Assembly (NCBI GenBank): GCA_934162285.1
Contig: CAKPHY010000001.1
Location: 1 to 64,000, forward strand
Source of the DNA: an uncultured Bacilli bacterium
GTDB lineage: Bacteria; Bacillota_I; Bacilli_A; RF39; UBA660
DNA length: 64,000 nt
Direction of reading: 5' to 3'
Shown: one piece after another, positions 16,109-24,574 of the stretch
Position numbering within the stretch: the first letter of the stretch is position 1
How the letters are laid out: each line of letters begins with the position of its first letter
Notes under the pieces: generated by a model
Database searches by the model: none
Told to the model about the DNA's origin: nothing
Seen by the model: only the letters and a program-made list of their open reading frames with translations
Made by a program: the position numbers and the translations under genes

Positions 16109-18208
16109 TTATATAGTTAATTCATTTTGATCGACTTTAATTTCTAAAGTTGTACCTTCTTTTAATTCTCCAGATAACAACTTTTTAGCAATTAATGTTT
16201 CTAACTTTTCAGTTACATATCGTTTAATTGGTCTAGCTCCGTAAGCTTCATTATAAGAATGATCAATAATGAAATTAGCAGCTTCATCAGTTAATTTTAA
16301 TGTTATTCTTTTATCTTTTAAACGAGCTTCTAAATCTTTAATTATTTTAGTTAATATTTCTTTAATAACATCTTTATTTAAAGCATTAAAAATAACTATT
16401 TCATCTATTCTATTTAAAAATTCTGGTTTAAAATTAGCTCGCAATTCATTCATAACTTTTTCACGATCATTATTTTCTAAAATGTGTTCGCTTCCTAAAT
16501 TTGAAGTCATAATAATGATAGTGTTTTTAAAATCAACTGTACGACCTTGAGAATCAGTTAAACGTCCATCGTCTAATATTTGAAGTAATATATTAAATAC
16601 ATCTTTATGAGCTTTTTCTATTTCATCAAATAGAATGATACTATATGGATTTCTTCTAACAGCTTCGGTTAATTGACCACCTTCATCGTAACCTACATAT
16701 CCGGGAGGCGCTCCAACTAATCTAGATACTGAAAAGCTTTCCATATATTCTGACATATCAATACGAATCATATGACGTTCATCATCAAATAGTTCATATG
16801 CTAATGTTTTAGCAACTTCAGTTTTACCAACACCAGTTGGTCCTAAGAAAATGAATGAACCAATTGGTCTATTAGGATCTTTAATGCCAGAACGAGCACG
16901 AATGATTGCTTCGCACACTAATTTTATAGCTTCATCTTGACCTTTAACGCGTTTAATCATATTAGTTTCTAAATTCATTAATTTTTCTTTTTCTGTTCCT
17001 ACTAATTTACTTATAGGAATATTAGTCCATCTAGAAATTATTTCAGCAATTGATTCATCAGTAACAGTATCACTTAAAATTTGATATTTATCACTTTTTT
17101 TCAACTCTTCAATTTCTTTTTCTAACGTTGGAATTACACCATGACGCAACTTAGCAGCTGCTTCTAGGTCGTAATTATTTTCAGCTTGTTCTAAATTGAA
17201 TTTTGCTTTTTCTAATTCTTCTTTTTTCTTACTGATTGTTTCGTTGATATTTTTTTCTTTTTCCCACTTACCACGTAGTTCAGATTCATCTTTCTTCAAG
17301 GTTTCTATTTGTTCTTTAATTTCAACTACACGTTTTTTAGAATCTTCATCATTATCTTTTTTAATAGCTTGAAGTTCTATTTGTAATTGCATTATTTTTC
17401 TAGTTAAGCGATCTAATTCTACTGGTGATGAATCCATTTGCACTTTGATAGTAGCACAAGCTTCATCAACTAAATCGATTGCTTTATCTGGCAAGAAACG
17501 ATCAGTTATATAACGATCAGATAAGGTAGCAGCCGCAATTAAGGCACTGTCTTTTATATTAACACCATGATATACTTCAAAACGTTCTTTTAACCCACGC
17601 AAAATAGTAATAGTATCTAAAACATTAGGTTCAGTAACTAATACTTTTTGAAAACGACGTTCTAAAGCTCCATCTTTTTCTATGTATTTACGATATTCAT
17701 TTAAAGTAGTAGCTCCAATACAATGAATTTCACCACGAGCAAGTAATGGTTTTAACATATTACCAGCATCCATAGCACCTTCCATAGCTCCAGCTCCTAC
17801 TAACATATGAATTTCATCAATGAAAAGAATGATTTTGCCTTCACTTTTAGTTATTTCTTTTAAAACAGCTTTTAATCGTTCTTCAAATTCACCACGATAT
17901 TTAGCACCAGCAATTAAAGCTCCCATATCTAATTCCCAAATAGTTTTATCTTTTAAGGAATTAGGTACATCGCCTTTTATTATTCTTAAAGCAAGTCCTT
18001 CTACAATAGCAGTTTTACCAACACCTGGTTCACCTATTAATACGGGATTGTTTTTAGTTTTTCTTGATAAAATACGGGTAATACTACGAATTTCTTCATC
18101 TCGACCAATGACGGGATCTATTTTTCCACTCTTGGCTGCATCTACAATATTACGGCCATATTTTTCTAAAACATTTTCAAGATTTTCTTGATATGGATTT
18201 TGATTCAT
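16109..18208 (-). CDS. clpB: ClpB disaggregase lacking the N-domain
   Basis: This 699-residue two-ring AAA+ chaperone resolubilises protein aggregates with DnaK. D1 has Walker A GEPGVGKT (59-66) and Walker B ILFIDE (127-132). A coiled-coil M-domain (about 255-375) marks ClpB rather than ClpA/C/E. D2 has Walker A GPTGVGKT (456-463). The usual N-terminal Clp_N repeat domain of about 145 residues is absent: the protein starts just before D1, like the short ClpB isoform made from an internal start in E. coli. No upstream frame encodes it. The gene stands alone under a CIRCE-controlled promoter. Confidence 0.95.
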   Translation of the reverse strand: MNQNPYQENLENVLEKYGRNIVDAAKSGKIDPVIGRDEEIRSITRILSRKTKNNPVLIGEPGVGKTAIVEGLALRIIKGDVPNSLKDKTIWELDMGALIAGAKYRGEFEERLKAVLKEITKSEGKIILFIDEIHMLVGAGAMEGAMDAGNMLKPLLARGEIHCIGATTLNEYRKYIEKDGALERRFQKVLVTEPNVLDTITILRGLKERFEVYHGVNIKDSALIAAATLSDRYITDRFLPDKAIDLVDEACATIKVQMDSSPVELDRLTRKIMQLQIELQAIKKDNDEDSKKRVVEIKEQIETLKKDESELRGKWEKEKNINETISKKKEELEKAKFNLEQAENNYDLEAAAKLRHGVIPTLEKEIEELKKSDKYQILSDTVTDESIAEIISRWTNIPISKLVGTEKEKLMNLETNMIKRVKGQDEAIKLVCEAIIRARSGIKDPNRPIGSFIFLGPTGVGKTEVAKTLAYELFDDERHMIRIDMSEYMESFSVSRLVGAPPGYVGYDEGGQLTEAVRRNPYSIILFDEIEKAHKDVFNILLQILDDGRLTDSQGRTVDFKNTIIIMTSNLGSEHILENNDREKVMNELRANFKPEFLNRIDEIVIFNALNKDVIKEILTKIIKDLEARLKDKRITLKLTDEAANFIIDHSYNEAYGARPIKRYVTEKLETLIAKKLLSGELKEGTTLEIKVDQNELTI

Positions 18209-18256
18209 AATTATCCCCTCCTAAAAAAATTATGTTGCTTTTTTTACAACATAATA

Positions 18257-18284
18257 ATTATACCACACTATTAGCACTTGTCAA
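18257..18284 (-). promoter_or_regulatory. clpB promoter
   Basis: On the minus strand, TTGACA (18279-18284), a 16-bp spacer and TATAAT (18257-18262) form a near-consensus sigma-A promoter. The -35 lies within the CIRCE element. Confidence 0.85.
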
Positions 18285-18297
18285 TAGAGAGTGCTAA
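18271..18297. promoter_or_regulatory. CIRCE operator (HrcA binding site)
   Basis: TTAGCACTT, nine bases, GAGTGCTAA: one mismatch from the 9-9-9 consensus. It overlaps the clpB -35 box and the stop codon of the upstream MBL gene. HrcA would repress clpB until heat shock. hrcA is not in this window. Confidence 0.92.
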
Positions 18298-18812
18298 TTT
18301 AAATAAATATTATTCATTTTTTCAGTTTTAAGGCTTGTCATTTCACCATGACCAGGATAAACAATTATATCTTCAGGATATTCTTTAATTTTATTAATTG
18401 ACTCGATCATCAAATGTGGATTACTATCTAGCATATCAGTTCTCCCGATTGTTCCTTTAAATAGAAAGTCACCTGTAAACAAAATTTTTTCCTTTGGAAA
18501 ATAGATTGATATTCCTGTATTGCTATGACCTTTAGTAGATATTATTTCAAAATTAAATGGATCAATGTTTATTATTCCAATATTATGACAATCATAAACA
18601 GGAATTTGATAATTTTTTTTAATTTCTTCTAAAGCACCAATGTGATCAAAGTGGTAATGCGTAATTATGATAGCTACTGGTATTAAATTTCCTATAGTGT
18701 TAATTATTTTACTAGCTTCTGCTCCCGGATCAATTATTAAACATTTATTAGTAGAAATGACGAGATAACAATTAGTTTGTAATTTGCCTACTATTATTCT
18801 TTTTACTTGCAT
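18294..18812 (-). CDS. MBL-fold metallo-hydrolase (glyoxalase II-like)
   Basis: This 172-residue metallo-beta-lactamase fold enzyme has the metal motif THYHFDHIG, a D in F-T-G-D-F-L-F and an H in Y-P-G-H-G. It is of the small YcbL/YqgX type, related to hydroxyacylglutathione hydrolase; the actual substrate is unknown. The start overlaps the end of the HAD gene by 10 bases, so the two are coupled. Its stop codon is inside the CIRCE element of clpB. Confidence 0.88.
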   Translation of the reverse strand: MQVKRIIVGKLQTNCYLVISTNKCLIIDPGAEASKIINTIGNLIPVAIIITHYHFDHIGALEEIKKNYQIPVYDCHNIGIINIDPFNFEIISTKGHSNTGISIYFPKEKILFTGDFLFKGTIGRTDMLDSNPHLMIESINKIKEYPEDIIVYPGHGEMTSLKTEKMNNIYLN

Positions 18813-19306
18813 AATTCTAAATTCAATACTTCTTCCAAATCAGAGATAACAGGATATTTAGATATTTTTTTAGTTTTTGAAAATTTAATACCTATACCAC
18901 CATGTTCTTCCCAATCTTCTAAATTACCAGTAAAGTCGTCAATTAAAATTGAATCTTTAGCACAAACCATATCAGTTTTAGCTACTTCTTTGGGAACAAC
19001 AATAATCGTTACATCTTTTAAAAATCTTCTTATAAATTTAATTTTAGCAATACTTTCTTTTTGACTAACAACATGGGTTAAAATAGAAACATCAAAAACA
19101 TTTTCAGTTATAATTTTAGCGATTTTATGCATGCTATCATTTATTAATGGTGTTTTATTTAAAAGATCTTCCCAGTCAAGATTTTGATAAAAAAGCATGA
19201 CACTATCTAAATTTTTTCGATCAATTTTTTGTTTATTCATCATTTCATAAGTTACTTCAATGGTATCAGAAATAACACCATCAAAATCAATGTATAAATT
19301 TTTCAT
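18803..19306 (-). CDS. HAD-like 5'(3')-nucleotidase
   Basis: This 167-residue HAD-superfamily protein has motif I DFDGVISDT at the start, motif II near S-I-L-T-H and motif IV L-I-D-D-F-T-G-N-L. The size and late D-D-x-x-x-N pattern match the NT5C-type deoxyribonucleotidase group. Its likely role is nucleotide dephosphorylation or housecleaning. A GGTGATAACATG start supports the call. Confidence 0.75.
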   Translation of the reverse strand: MKNLYIDFDGVISDTIEVTYEMMNKQKIDRKNLDSVMLFYQNLDWEDLLNKTPLINDSMHKIAKIITENVFDVSILTHVVSQKESIAKIKFIRRFLKDVTIIVVPKEVAKTDMVCAKDSILIDDFTGNLEDWEEHGGIGIKFSKTKKISKYPVISDLEEVLNLELCK

Positions 19307-19341
19307 GTTATCACCTATTTTGATTTTAGCATTTTTGTTAC

Positions 19342-19369
19342 AAAAAAGGAAGTTTATTTTAAAACTTCC
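19342..19369 (-). terminator. Terminator after rplT
   Basis: An 8-bp GGAAGTTT/AAACTTCC stem with T6 on the minus strand overlaps the last codons of rplT. Confidence 0.8.
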
Positions 19370-19866
19370 AATAATTCTGCTTTCTTCATAGCAGTAAATC
19401 CTTCGATTCCTTTTGCTTTTGCTAATTCACGTAATTCAGCAACTGTCATTTTAGAAATATCAGTTGTTTTTTTAGTTGCTTTTTCTTTTTTAGCAACAGC
19501 AGCTGTTTTTTCTTCTAAAGCTTTCTTTGAAATTTCAACTAATGAAGTGAATGCTTTTGGATTATCAATTGCTAATTCACTTAACATCTTACGGTTGAAT
19601 ACAACACCTGCTTTATTTAAACCATTGATGAATTTAGAATAACTAATTTCATTTTGACGGCAAGCAGCATTGATTCTTGTAATCCATAATTTACGGAAAT
19701 CTCTTTTCTTTTGCTTACGATCACGGTATGCATATTTTCCAGAATGCATAACTTGTTCGGCTGCTGACTTATATAGTCTATGTTTACTTCCAAAGTATCC
19801 TTTGGCTTGATCCATTATTTTTTTGCGACGTGCACGATGAATAGTGCCACCTTTAACTCTTGTCAT
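19354..19866 (-). CDS. rplT: Ribosomal protein L20 with a C-terminal Rho_N-like domain
   Basis: The first 118 residues are ordinary L20 (basic N-terminal RNA-binding tail, [11 protein letters not shown]). They are followed by a Lys/Ala/Thr linker and a 36-residue domain ([14 protein letters not shown] to L-L-E-V-L-K) matching the helix-extended-helix SAP-like N-terminal domain of Rho. Total length is 170 against about 117-119 normally. L20 assembles early 50S and represses its own operon through the leader upstream of infC. The extension could bind nucleic acid; its role is unknown. Confidence 0.95.
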   Translation of the reverse strand: MTRVKGGTIHRARRKKIMDQAKGYFGSKHRLYKSAAEQVMHSGKYAYRDRKQKKRDFRKLWITRINAACRQNEISYSKFINGLNKAGVVFNRKMLSELAIDNPKAFTSLVEISKKALEEKTAAVAKKEKATKKTTDISKMTVAELRELAKAKGIEGFTAMKKAELLEVLK

Positions 19867-19878
19867 TTTTTAACCTCC

Positions 19879-20073
19879 TTACTTTGCTAAAACGTTTTTC
19901 AATCTTTTCATATCTGACTTATTCATATTTGAAGCAGATCTTGCTTTACGATTGAATGCAGCGTTTTTCTTTCCTGTATTGTGTCTAGAACCAGGCATAC
20001 CTATTTTTACTGTTCCACCTGGACGAACATTAGCAACTTTTGCAGTTCCTTTATGTGTTTTAATTTTTGGCAT
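19879..20073 (-). CDS. rpmI: Ribosomal protein L35
   Basis: A 64-residue basic protein of normal length (K-I-K-T-H-K-G-T-A-K opening, K-R-L-K-N at the end). It lies between infC and rplT in the conserved order, with an AGGAGG site. Confidence 0.95.
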   Translation of the reverse strand: MPKIKTHKGTAKVANVRPGGTVKIGMPGSRHNTGKKNAAFNRKARSASNMNKSDMKRLKNVLAK

Positions 20074-20083
20074 AAAATTCCTC

Positions 20084-20614
20084 CTATTTTTCTTTTTTTG
20101 GCATTAATATCATTGTCATATATCTACCTTCTAATGTTGGCTTTTGTTCAACATCAGCAACATTACTTAAGGCTGTAGCAAATTTTAGTAAAACATCACG
20201 ACCTAATTCAGGGTGAGCCATCTCACGACCTTTAAATCTAATTGAAGCTTTTACTTTATGGCCTTTAACTAAATATTTTGACGAATTATTAACACGAGTA
20301 TTAAAATCATGAACATCAATTGTAACTGAAAGACGATATTCTTTTAATTCAAGATTATTTTCTCTTTGTTTTTTCATGTTTTCTTTTTGACGTTTTTTAT
20401 TTTCATACTTAAATTTGTTATAATCCATTATTTTGCATACTTGAGGATTAGCATTAGGATTAATCAATACTAAATCAAAGCCTGCATATGTAGCCAACGT
20501 TAAAGCATCTTTAATATTTTTGATACCTAGTTGTTCTCCATTAGGACCTATAACCATTACTTCTTTTGCTCTGATCTGTTCATTTATAAACAAATCTCTT
20601 TCTTTACTAGCGAT
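20084..20614 (-). CDS. infC: Translation initiation factor IF-3, ATC start
   Basis: IF-3 prevents premature 50S joining and proofreads the start codon. I choose the ATC at 20614: a strong GGAGGT lies 8 bases before it, and no ATG, GTG or TTG is in frame at the right distance (the in-frame ATG at 20659 lies upstream of the GGAGGT, inside the attenuator). IF-3 genes commonly use AUU/AUC/AUA starts, which makes the factor limit its own synthesis. The 176-residue product has both domains, with F-I-N-E-Q-I-R-A at the start and I-R-F-K-G-R-E-M-A-H in the C-domain. Confidence 0.93.
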   Translation of the reverse strand: MASKERDLFINEQIRAKEVMVIGPNGEQLGIKNIKDALTLATYAGFDLVLINPNANPQVCKIMDYNKFKYENKKRQKENMKKQRENNLELKEYRLSVTIDVHDFNTRVNNSSKYLVKGHKVKASIRFKGREMAHPELGRDVLLKFATALSNVADVEQKPTLEGRYMTMILMPKKEK

Positions 20615-20755
20615 AAAATGACACCTCCAAATAAAAAGTGAATGCGAGAATGCATCCACTTAAAAACCACTAAATGATATTAGGCATGTTTCTTAACCCA
20701 AAGACTTAATCAATCGGGTGAGAAGTGGATACTTCTTCTTTCCTTTTTAAATACA
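20615..20755 (-). ncRNA. L20 leader (attenuator) of infC-rpmI-rplT
   Basis: The 5' leader carries a terminator stem (minus strand; arms 20636-20645 and 20652-20661, with a T run before the ribosome binding site). An upstream GTATCCACTT (20723-20732) can pair with the first arm over 10 bases to form an antiterminator. The intervening C-A-C-C-C-G-A-T-T-G-A and T-T-T-G-G-G-T-T-A-A-G segments match the Bacillus-type L20 leader as I know it. L20 binding is expected to favour termination. Confidence 0.85.
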
Positions 20756-20760
20756 CCAGT

Positions 20761-20789
20761 ATTATAAACAATATTATGTTTTTTGTCAA
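20761..20789 (-). promoter_or_regulatory. infC operon promoter
   Basis: TTGACA (20784-20789), 17-bp spacer, TATAAT (20761-20766) on the minus strand: a consensus sigma-A promoter placed just before the L20 leader. Confidence 0.9.
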
Positions 20790-20814
20790 CTAAATATGTT
20801 AATTTTTATTTTTT

Positions 20815-20832
20815 TTCAAGTTTTAACTTGAA
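20815..20832. other. Palindrome between infC and HIT promoters
   Basis: A perfect 8-bp inverted repeat TTCAAGTT/AACTTGAA with a 2-base centre, in the divergent space between infC and the HIT gene. It could be an operator. It is too short-looped for a good terminator. Confidence 0.4.
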
Positions 20833-20904
20833 TATATTTATATTATAACAAAATTTTTTTAAATATCAACTAATTAAGTTGTATAATTTAAGTAGGAGGT
20901 AAAT

Positions 20905-21264
20905 ATGGATTGTTTATTTTGTAAAATTATCAAAGGTGATATTCCTTCATATAAGATTTATGAAGATGAATTAGTTTTAGCTTTTTTAGATATTAATCCT
21001 AAAAGTAATGGTCATACTTTAATTATACCTAAAAAACATTATACTGATTATTTAGAATTAGATAATGAAATTTATGAGCATATGTTAGAAGTAGGCCAAA
21101 AAATTCAAAAGGAAATTGCTGATAAATTAAAAGCAACAGGTTTTACATTTCTTTTTAATTATGGTGATACTCAAGAAGTTAAACATTTTCATTTACATAT
21201 TATTCCTAAATATGAAAATAAAACTTTAGCTGATCCTAAAGATATATATGATTTATTAAAATAA
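20905..21264 (+). CDS. HIT family nucleotide-binding protein
   Basis: A 119-residue histidine triad protein with H-F-H-L-H-I-I-P near residue 95 and the F-C-K-I-I opening of the HINT/Hit-like branch. These are nucleoside phosphoramidase-type hydrolases. A TAGGAGG site and a TATAAT at 20882-20887 precede it. It is one of two plus-strand genes and is convergent with gpmI. Confidence 0.93.
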   Translation: MDCLFCKIIKGDIPSYKIYEDELVLAFLDINPKSNGHTLIIPKKHYTDYLELDNEIYEHMLEVGQKIQKEIADKLKATGFTFLFNYGDTQEVKHFHLHIIPKYENKTLADPKDIYDLLK

Positions 21265-21284
21265 AACTTCGGTTTTATTTTTTT
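21263..21284 (+). terminator. Terminator after the HIT gene
   Basis: An AAAAC-TTCG-GTTTT tetraloop hairpin followed by a T-rich run on the plus strand, immediately at the HIT stop codon. Confidence 0.75.
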
Positions 21285-21290
21285 ATAAAA

Positions 21291-21320
21291 AAGAATCACT
21301 CTTTTATAATAAGTGATTCT
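21291..21320 (-). terminator. Terminator after gpmI
   Basis: A stem of about 9 bp (AGAATCACT/AGTGATTCT) with a T6 run on the minus strand, overlapping the gpmI stop. Confidence 0.8.
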
Positions 21321-22801
21321 CCTGTCATTTCTTCAGGTTTTGTTAGTTCTAATAATTCAAGTAACGTTGGAGCGATATCAGCTAAAATTCCTTTGCGCAA
21401 ACTTTTAACATTAGTATTAAAAACTATTAAAGGTACTAGATTAGTTGTATGAGCTGTCATAGGATTTCCTGATTCATCAACCATTACTTCACAGTTACCA
21501 TGATCGGCAGTAACGATCATGGCTCCATTTAACTCTTTTAACTTAGCAATTATTTTCCCTAGACAAACATCTAATGTTTCAACGGCTTTAACAGCAGCTT
21601 CATAATTTCCTGTATGACCAACCATATCACCATTAGCAAAATTTAAAATTACTAAATCAACTTTATCAAGATTTTCAAGTAATTTTTCTGTTACTTCATA
21701 AGCACTCATTTCAGGTTTTAAATCATATGTAGCTACTTTAGGTGATGGTATTAAAATTCTTGTGCAATCAGGTATTTCTTTATCTAAGCCACCATCAAAG
21801 AAATAAGTAACATGAGCATATTTTTCAGTTTCGGCAATTCTTAATTGTTTTAAACCTTTACTAGATACATAATCACCTAAGGTATTTTTTAGTTCATCTA
21901 ACTTGAAAGCATTAGTTGTTATAACGTCATCACTGACTTTCATCATAGTAACTAATTTTATATTATTAAATTTTTTTACTTCCATTTCTTTAAAATTTGG
22001 ATTAGTGATAGCATAAAATAATTCTCTTAGGCGATCTGGGCGATAGTTAAATACTATTAATCCATCATTATCTTCAATATTACCATTTTCTGATAATACA
22101 GCTGGTTTAATAAATTCATCAGTTATATCTAAACTATAATTATGATCAATTGCTTCGACATAACTTAGATAATGTTCCCCGTTTTTATTAACAATTGCAT
22201 CATAAGCTAATTTAATTCTTTCCCAGCGATTATCACGATCCATAGCATAGAATCTACCAGATATGGTTGCTATTTCACCTATTTTAGTTTCTTTAATTTT
22301 ATTATCTAAAATTTCAAAATATTTCTTTGATGATTTTGGTGAAGTATCGCGACCATCTGTAAATAAGTGATAATAAACATTATTGATATTTTCTTTTTTA
22401 CACATATCAATAAGGGCTAGTAAGTGGTTAATGTGCGAATGAATACCACCATCACTTAAAAGACCAAATATATGCAATTTAGAATTATTTTTTTTGACAT
22501 GATTCATAACTTCTAAGATTTGTTCATTATTAAAGAATTCTTGATTTTTGATTTTATTATTAATTAATTGTAATGGTTGATATACTATTCTGCCAGCACC
22601 AATATTTAAGTGACCAACCTCAGAATTACCCATTTGACCAATTGGTAAACCTACAACTTCACCACTGGCTTCAATAGTTGTATGAGGATAATTATTCCAT
22701 AAATATTCAAAATTAGGTTTGTTAGCGTTTTTAAAAGCATTACCTAACGAATTTTCACTTAAACCTACTCCATCTAATATTGTTAAAACTACTGGTTTCA
22801 T
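21296..22801 (-). CDS. gpmI: 2,3-bisphosphoglycerate-independent phosphoglycerate mutase
   Basis: This 501-residue glycolytic enzyme interconverts 3- and 2-phosphoglycerate with two Mn ions. Alkaline-phosphatase-fold motifs are visible: L-T-I-L-D-G-V-G-L at the start, the catalytic Ser in G-N-S-E-V-G-H, H-S-H (G-G-I-H-S-H), D-G-R-D-T-S-P, and the C-terminal D-H-G-N-C-E plus M-T-A-H-T-T-N. Length is normal. The lipid kinase gene ends 4 bases upstream. Confidence 0.96.
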   Translation of the reverse strand: MKPVVLTILDGVGLSENSLGNAFKNANKPNFEYLWNNYPHTTIEASGEVVGLPIGQMGNSEVGHLNIGAGRIVYQPLQLINNKIKNQEFFNNEQILEVMNHVKKNNSKLHIFGLLSDGGIHSHINHLLALIDMCKKENINNVYYHLFTDGRDTSPKSSKKYFEILDNKIKETKIGEIATISGRFYAMDRDNRWERIKLAYDAIVNKNGEHYLSYVEAIDHNYSLDITDEFIKPAVLSENGNIEDNDGLIVFNYRPDRLRELFYAITNPNFKEMEVKKFNNIKLVTMMKVSDDVITTNAFKLDELKNTLGDYVSSKGLKQLRIAETEKYAHVTYFFDGGLDKEIPDCTRILIPSPKVATYDLKPEMSAYEVTEKLLENLDKVDLVILNFANGDMVGHTGNYEAAVKAVETLDVCLGKIIAKLKELNGAMIVTADHGNCEVMVDESGNPMTAHTTNLVPLIVFNTNVKSLRKGILADIAPTLLELLELTKPEEMTGESLIIKE

Positions 22802-22805
22802 TAAT

Positions 22806-23657
22806 TCATCTTCCTTCTATTTTATTAACTAGTATTTTTACGTCTTCAGGCATTTCTGTTGTTATAGTTATTCCTTTTTTTATTAATTTGAAATCAAAGC
22901 GATGGAATTTTTTTATTTCACCATCTAAATTTACACTTAAAACATTAGGAATTTCAGCTATAAAAGATAGTTCATCTATAAGTTCTTTATTTAAAAATTC
23001 TTCATGTTTACCTTGTAGTAATTTTAAAAGAATTTTTAAAAGTTTAAATTTAGTAACTTCACCTATTTCATATTTATCCAAAAAGCCATCAGTTAAAGAA
23101 GCCGTAGGAGCTATTTTAAAGCCACCGCCATAATACTTTCCGTTACAAAGGGTTAGCATAGCTATTTCTTTATTAGTAACTTGATCAACTTCAATTTTTT
23201 TTAATATTTCTTGAATTAAACCTATGATATAGGAAGCATGTCCAACAATGCGACGATTTTTTAAAGCATTTTCGCATACGCGAGCATCAAAACCTAATGA
23301 AGCTATATTTAAAAAATATTCATAATTTATTTGACCAATATCAATTTTAGTTGGACCTGTTATTTTTTCTTCTTTTAAAGTTCGAGCAAAATCATTACCA
23401 CTACCTAATGGTATTACACCCATAATTGCTTTAGATCCAACAACTCCATTTAAAACAGAATTTAAAGTCCCATCGCCACCAACTGCATAAATTACTTTGG
23501 ATTCTTCATTATTGCTTTTAAGGAAAGCATAATAATTTGTTTCAGCTGCATTACTAGGAACTATTATTTCACGGTTTTCTTTAGATGATATTCCTTCTAT
23601 AAAATGTTTTATTTTACCTTTTCCTGAACTTGGATTAACTATAAATACTTCTTTCAT
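22806..23657 (-). CDS. YegS/DgkB-type lipid kinase
   Basis: A 283-residue diacylglycerol-kinase-fold protein with V-N-P-S-S-G-K-G at the start, the catalytic/ATP loop G-G-D-G-T-L-N-S-V-L-N, G-S-G-N-D-F-A-R-T-L and N-I-A-S-L-G-F-D-A. The family phosphorylates diacylglycerol (DgkB recycles DAG from lipoteichoic acid synthesis) or related lipids. It probably forms an operon with gpmI. Confidence 0.9.
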   Translation of the reverse strand: MKEVFIVNPSSGKGKIKHFIEGISSKENREIIVPSNAAETNYYAFLKSNNEESKVIYAVGGDGTLNSVLNGVVGSKAIMGVIPLGSGNDFARTLKEEKITGPTKIDIGQINYEYFLNIASLGFDARVCENALKNRRIVGHASYIIGLIQEILKKIEVDQVTNKEIAMLTLCNGKYYGGGFKIAPTASLTDGFLDKYEIGEVTKFKLLKILLKLLQGKHEEFLNKELIDELSFIAEIPNVLSVNLDGEIKKFHRFDFKLIKKGITITTEMPEDVKILVNKIEGR

Positions 23658-23704
23658 ACCTTATCCCCCTATTAATATTTTAACATAAATTAACGCAAAA
23701 AAGA

Positions 23705-23722
23705 AGATAATGTGCATTATCT
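23705..23722 (-). terminator. Terminator after spo0A
   Basis: An 8-bp perfect AGATAATG/CATTATCT stem with a T-rich tail on the minus strand, overlapping the spo0A stop codon. Confidence 0.75.
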
Positions 23723-24485
23723 AGTTTTTAACGGCATGAAATTCTAATCTTAGTTTATCAGCTATAGTAACAATAAATTCAGAGTTAGTTGGTTTAGCTT
23801 TATCTATATCAACACTATGACCAAATATTTCTTCCATAAGATTCCAATTACCACGATTCCAACTTACTTCAATCGCATGTCTTATCGCTCTTTCAACACG
23901 TGAAACGGTTGTATCAAATTTATCAGCTAGTTCTGGATATAATTCCTTAGTTATTCCACCTATTGTTTCCGGTCTTTCATATACGATACTTATACCTTCA
24001 CGAATGTATTGATAGCCTTTAATATGTGAAGGAATTCCTAATTCGTGTAATATTTTAGTTATGGACATATGTAAATTATCCTTTTTAAAATCAATATTTT
24101 TAGTTTCAATATTAGTTTTAGTTGTTTCTAATATTCTTTTTTCTAAGTCACACAACTCAAAAGGTTTTAAAATGAAATAAGAAACTCCAAATTCAGCTAC
24201 TTGTCTAATTACTTCACTGGCATTGTAAGAGGTTGCAACTATAACTTTCTTATCAATATGTCTTTTTTGCATTTCTTCTAAAACATATATTCCGTCTTTC
24301 TTAGGCATAATTAAGTCAAGAATCATAACATCAATTTCGTCTTTATGTTTTTCTAATTCAATTATTCCTTCTTCACCATTATATGCTTCATAAGTTATTT
24401 CAATATTTTTATCTTTAAAATACTCCTTAACCATTTCAATTAAATTAACATTATCGTCTATCATTAAGACTTTTATTTTATCCAT
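23721..24485 (-). CDS. spo0A: Response regulator Spo0A
   Basis: This is 254 residues from the ATG at 24485 with a GGAGG site; the frame stays open to 24569 through the promoter. The receiver domain has acidic pocket D10-D11, phosphorylation site D57 (V-M-I-L-D-L-I-M-P) and K107 (I-L-K-P-F-E). The C-terminal Spo0A_C DNA-binding domain starts near residue 142, with recognition-helix segment [12 protein letters not shown]. Spo0A~P binds TGTCGAA boxes and governs sporulation, biofilm and stationary-phase genes. The gene has its own box pair and a box lies in the TasA-like promoter. No other sporulation regulator is visible here. Confidence 0.96.
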   Translation of the reverse strand: MDKIKVLMIDDNVNLIEMVKEYFKDKNIEITYEAYNGEEGIIELEKHKDEIDVMILDLIMPKKDGIYVLEEMQKRHIDKKVIVATSYNASEVIRQVAEFGVSYFILKPFELCDLEKRILETTKTNIETKNIDFKKDNLHMSITKILHELGIPSHIKGYQYIREGISIVYERPETIGGITKELYPELADKFDTTVSRVERAIRHAIEVSWNRGNWNLMEEIFGHSVDIDKAKPTNSEFIVTIADKLRLEFHAVKN

Positions 24486-24507
24486 TTTTTCCTCCTTATT
24501 TAATTTA

Positions 24508-24541
24508 ATTATATTTTTTTTACTTGTCGAACCTTGTCTAA
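24508..24541 (-). promoter_or_regulatory. spo0A promoter region with tandem 0A boxes
   Basis: TTGTCGAA (24524-24531) and TTGTCTAA (24534-24541) on the plus strand are spaced by 10 bases, one helical turn. They stand directly upstream of a TATAAT -10 (24508-24513) that has no good -35. The layout suggests autoregulation by Spo0A~P. Confidence 0.7.
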
Positions 24542-24550
24542 AAAATAAAA

Positions 24551-24574
24551 GGAAGTCATTTTTCAACAACTTCC
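24551..24574 (-). terminator. Terminator after tpiA
   Basis: A 6-bp GGAAGT/ACTTCC stem with a 12-base loop and T-rich tail on the minus strand, overlapping the tpiA end. Confidence 0.65.

Noticed and set aside
16269..16550. Plus-strand open frames inside clpB, ribosomal and other genes
   Set aside because: They mirror strong minus-strand genes, have no ribosome binding sites and give no recognisable proteins.
20815..20832. Palindrome as the end of a minus-strand transcript
   Set aside because: No minus-strand gene ends upstream within reach; gpmI has its own terminator at 21291. Kept only as a possible operator.
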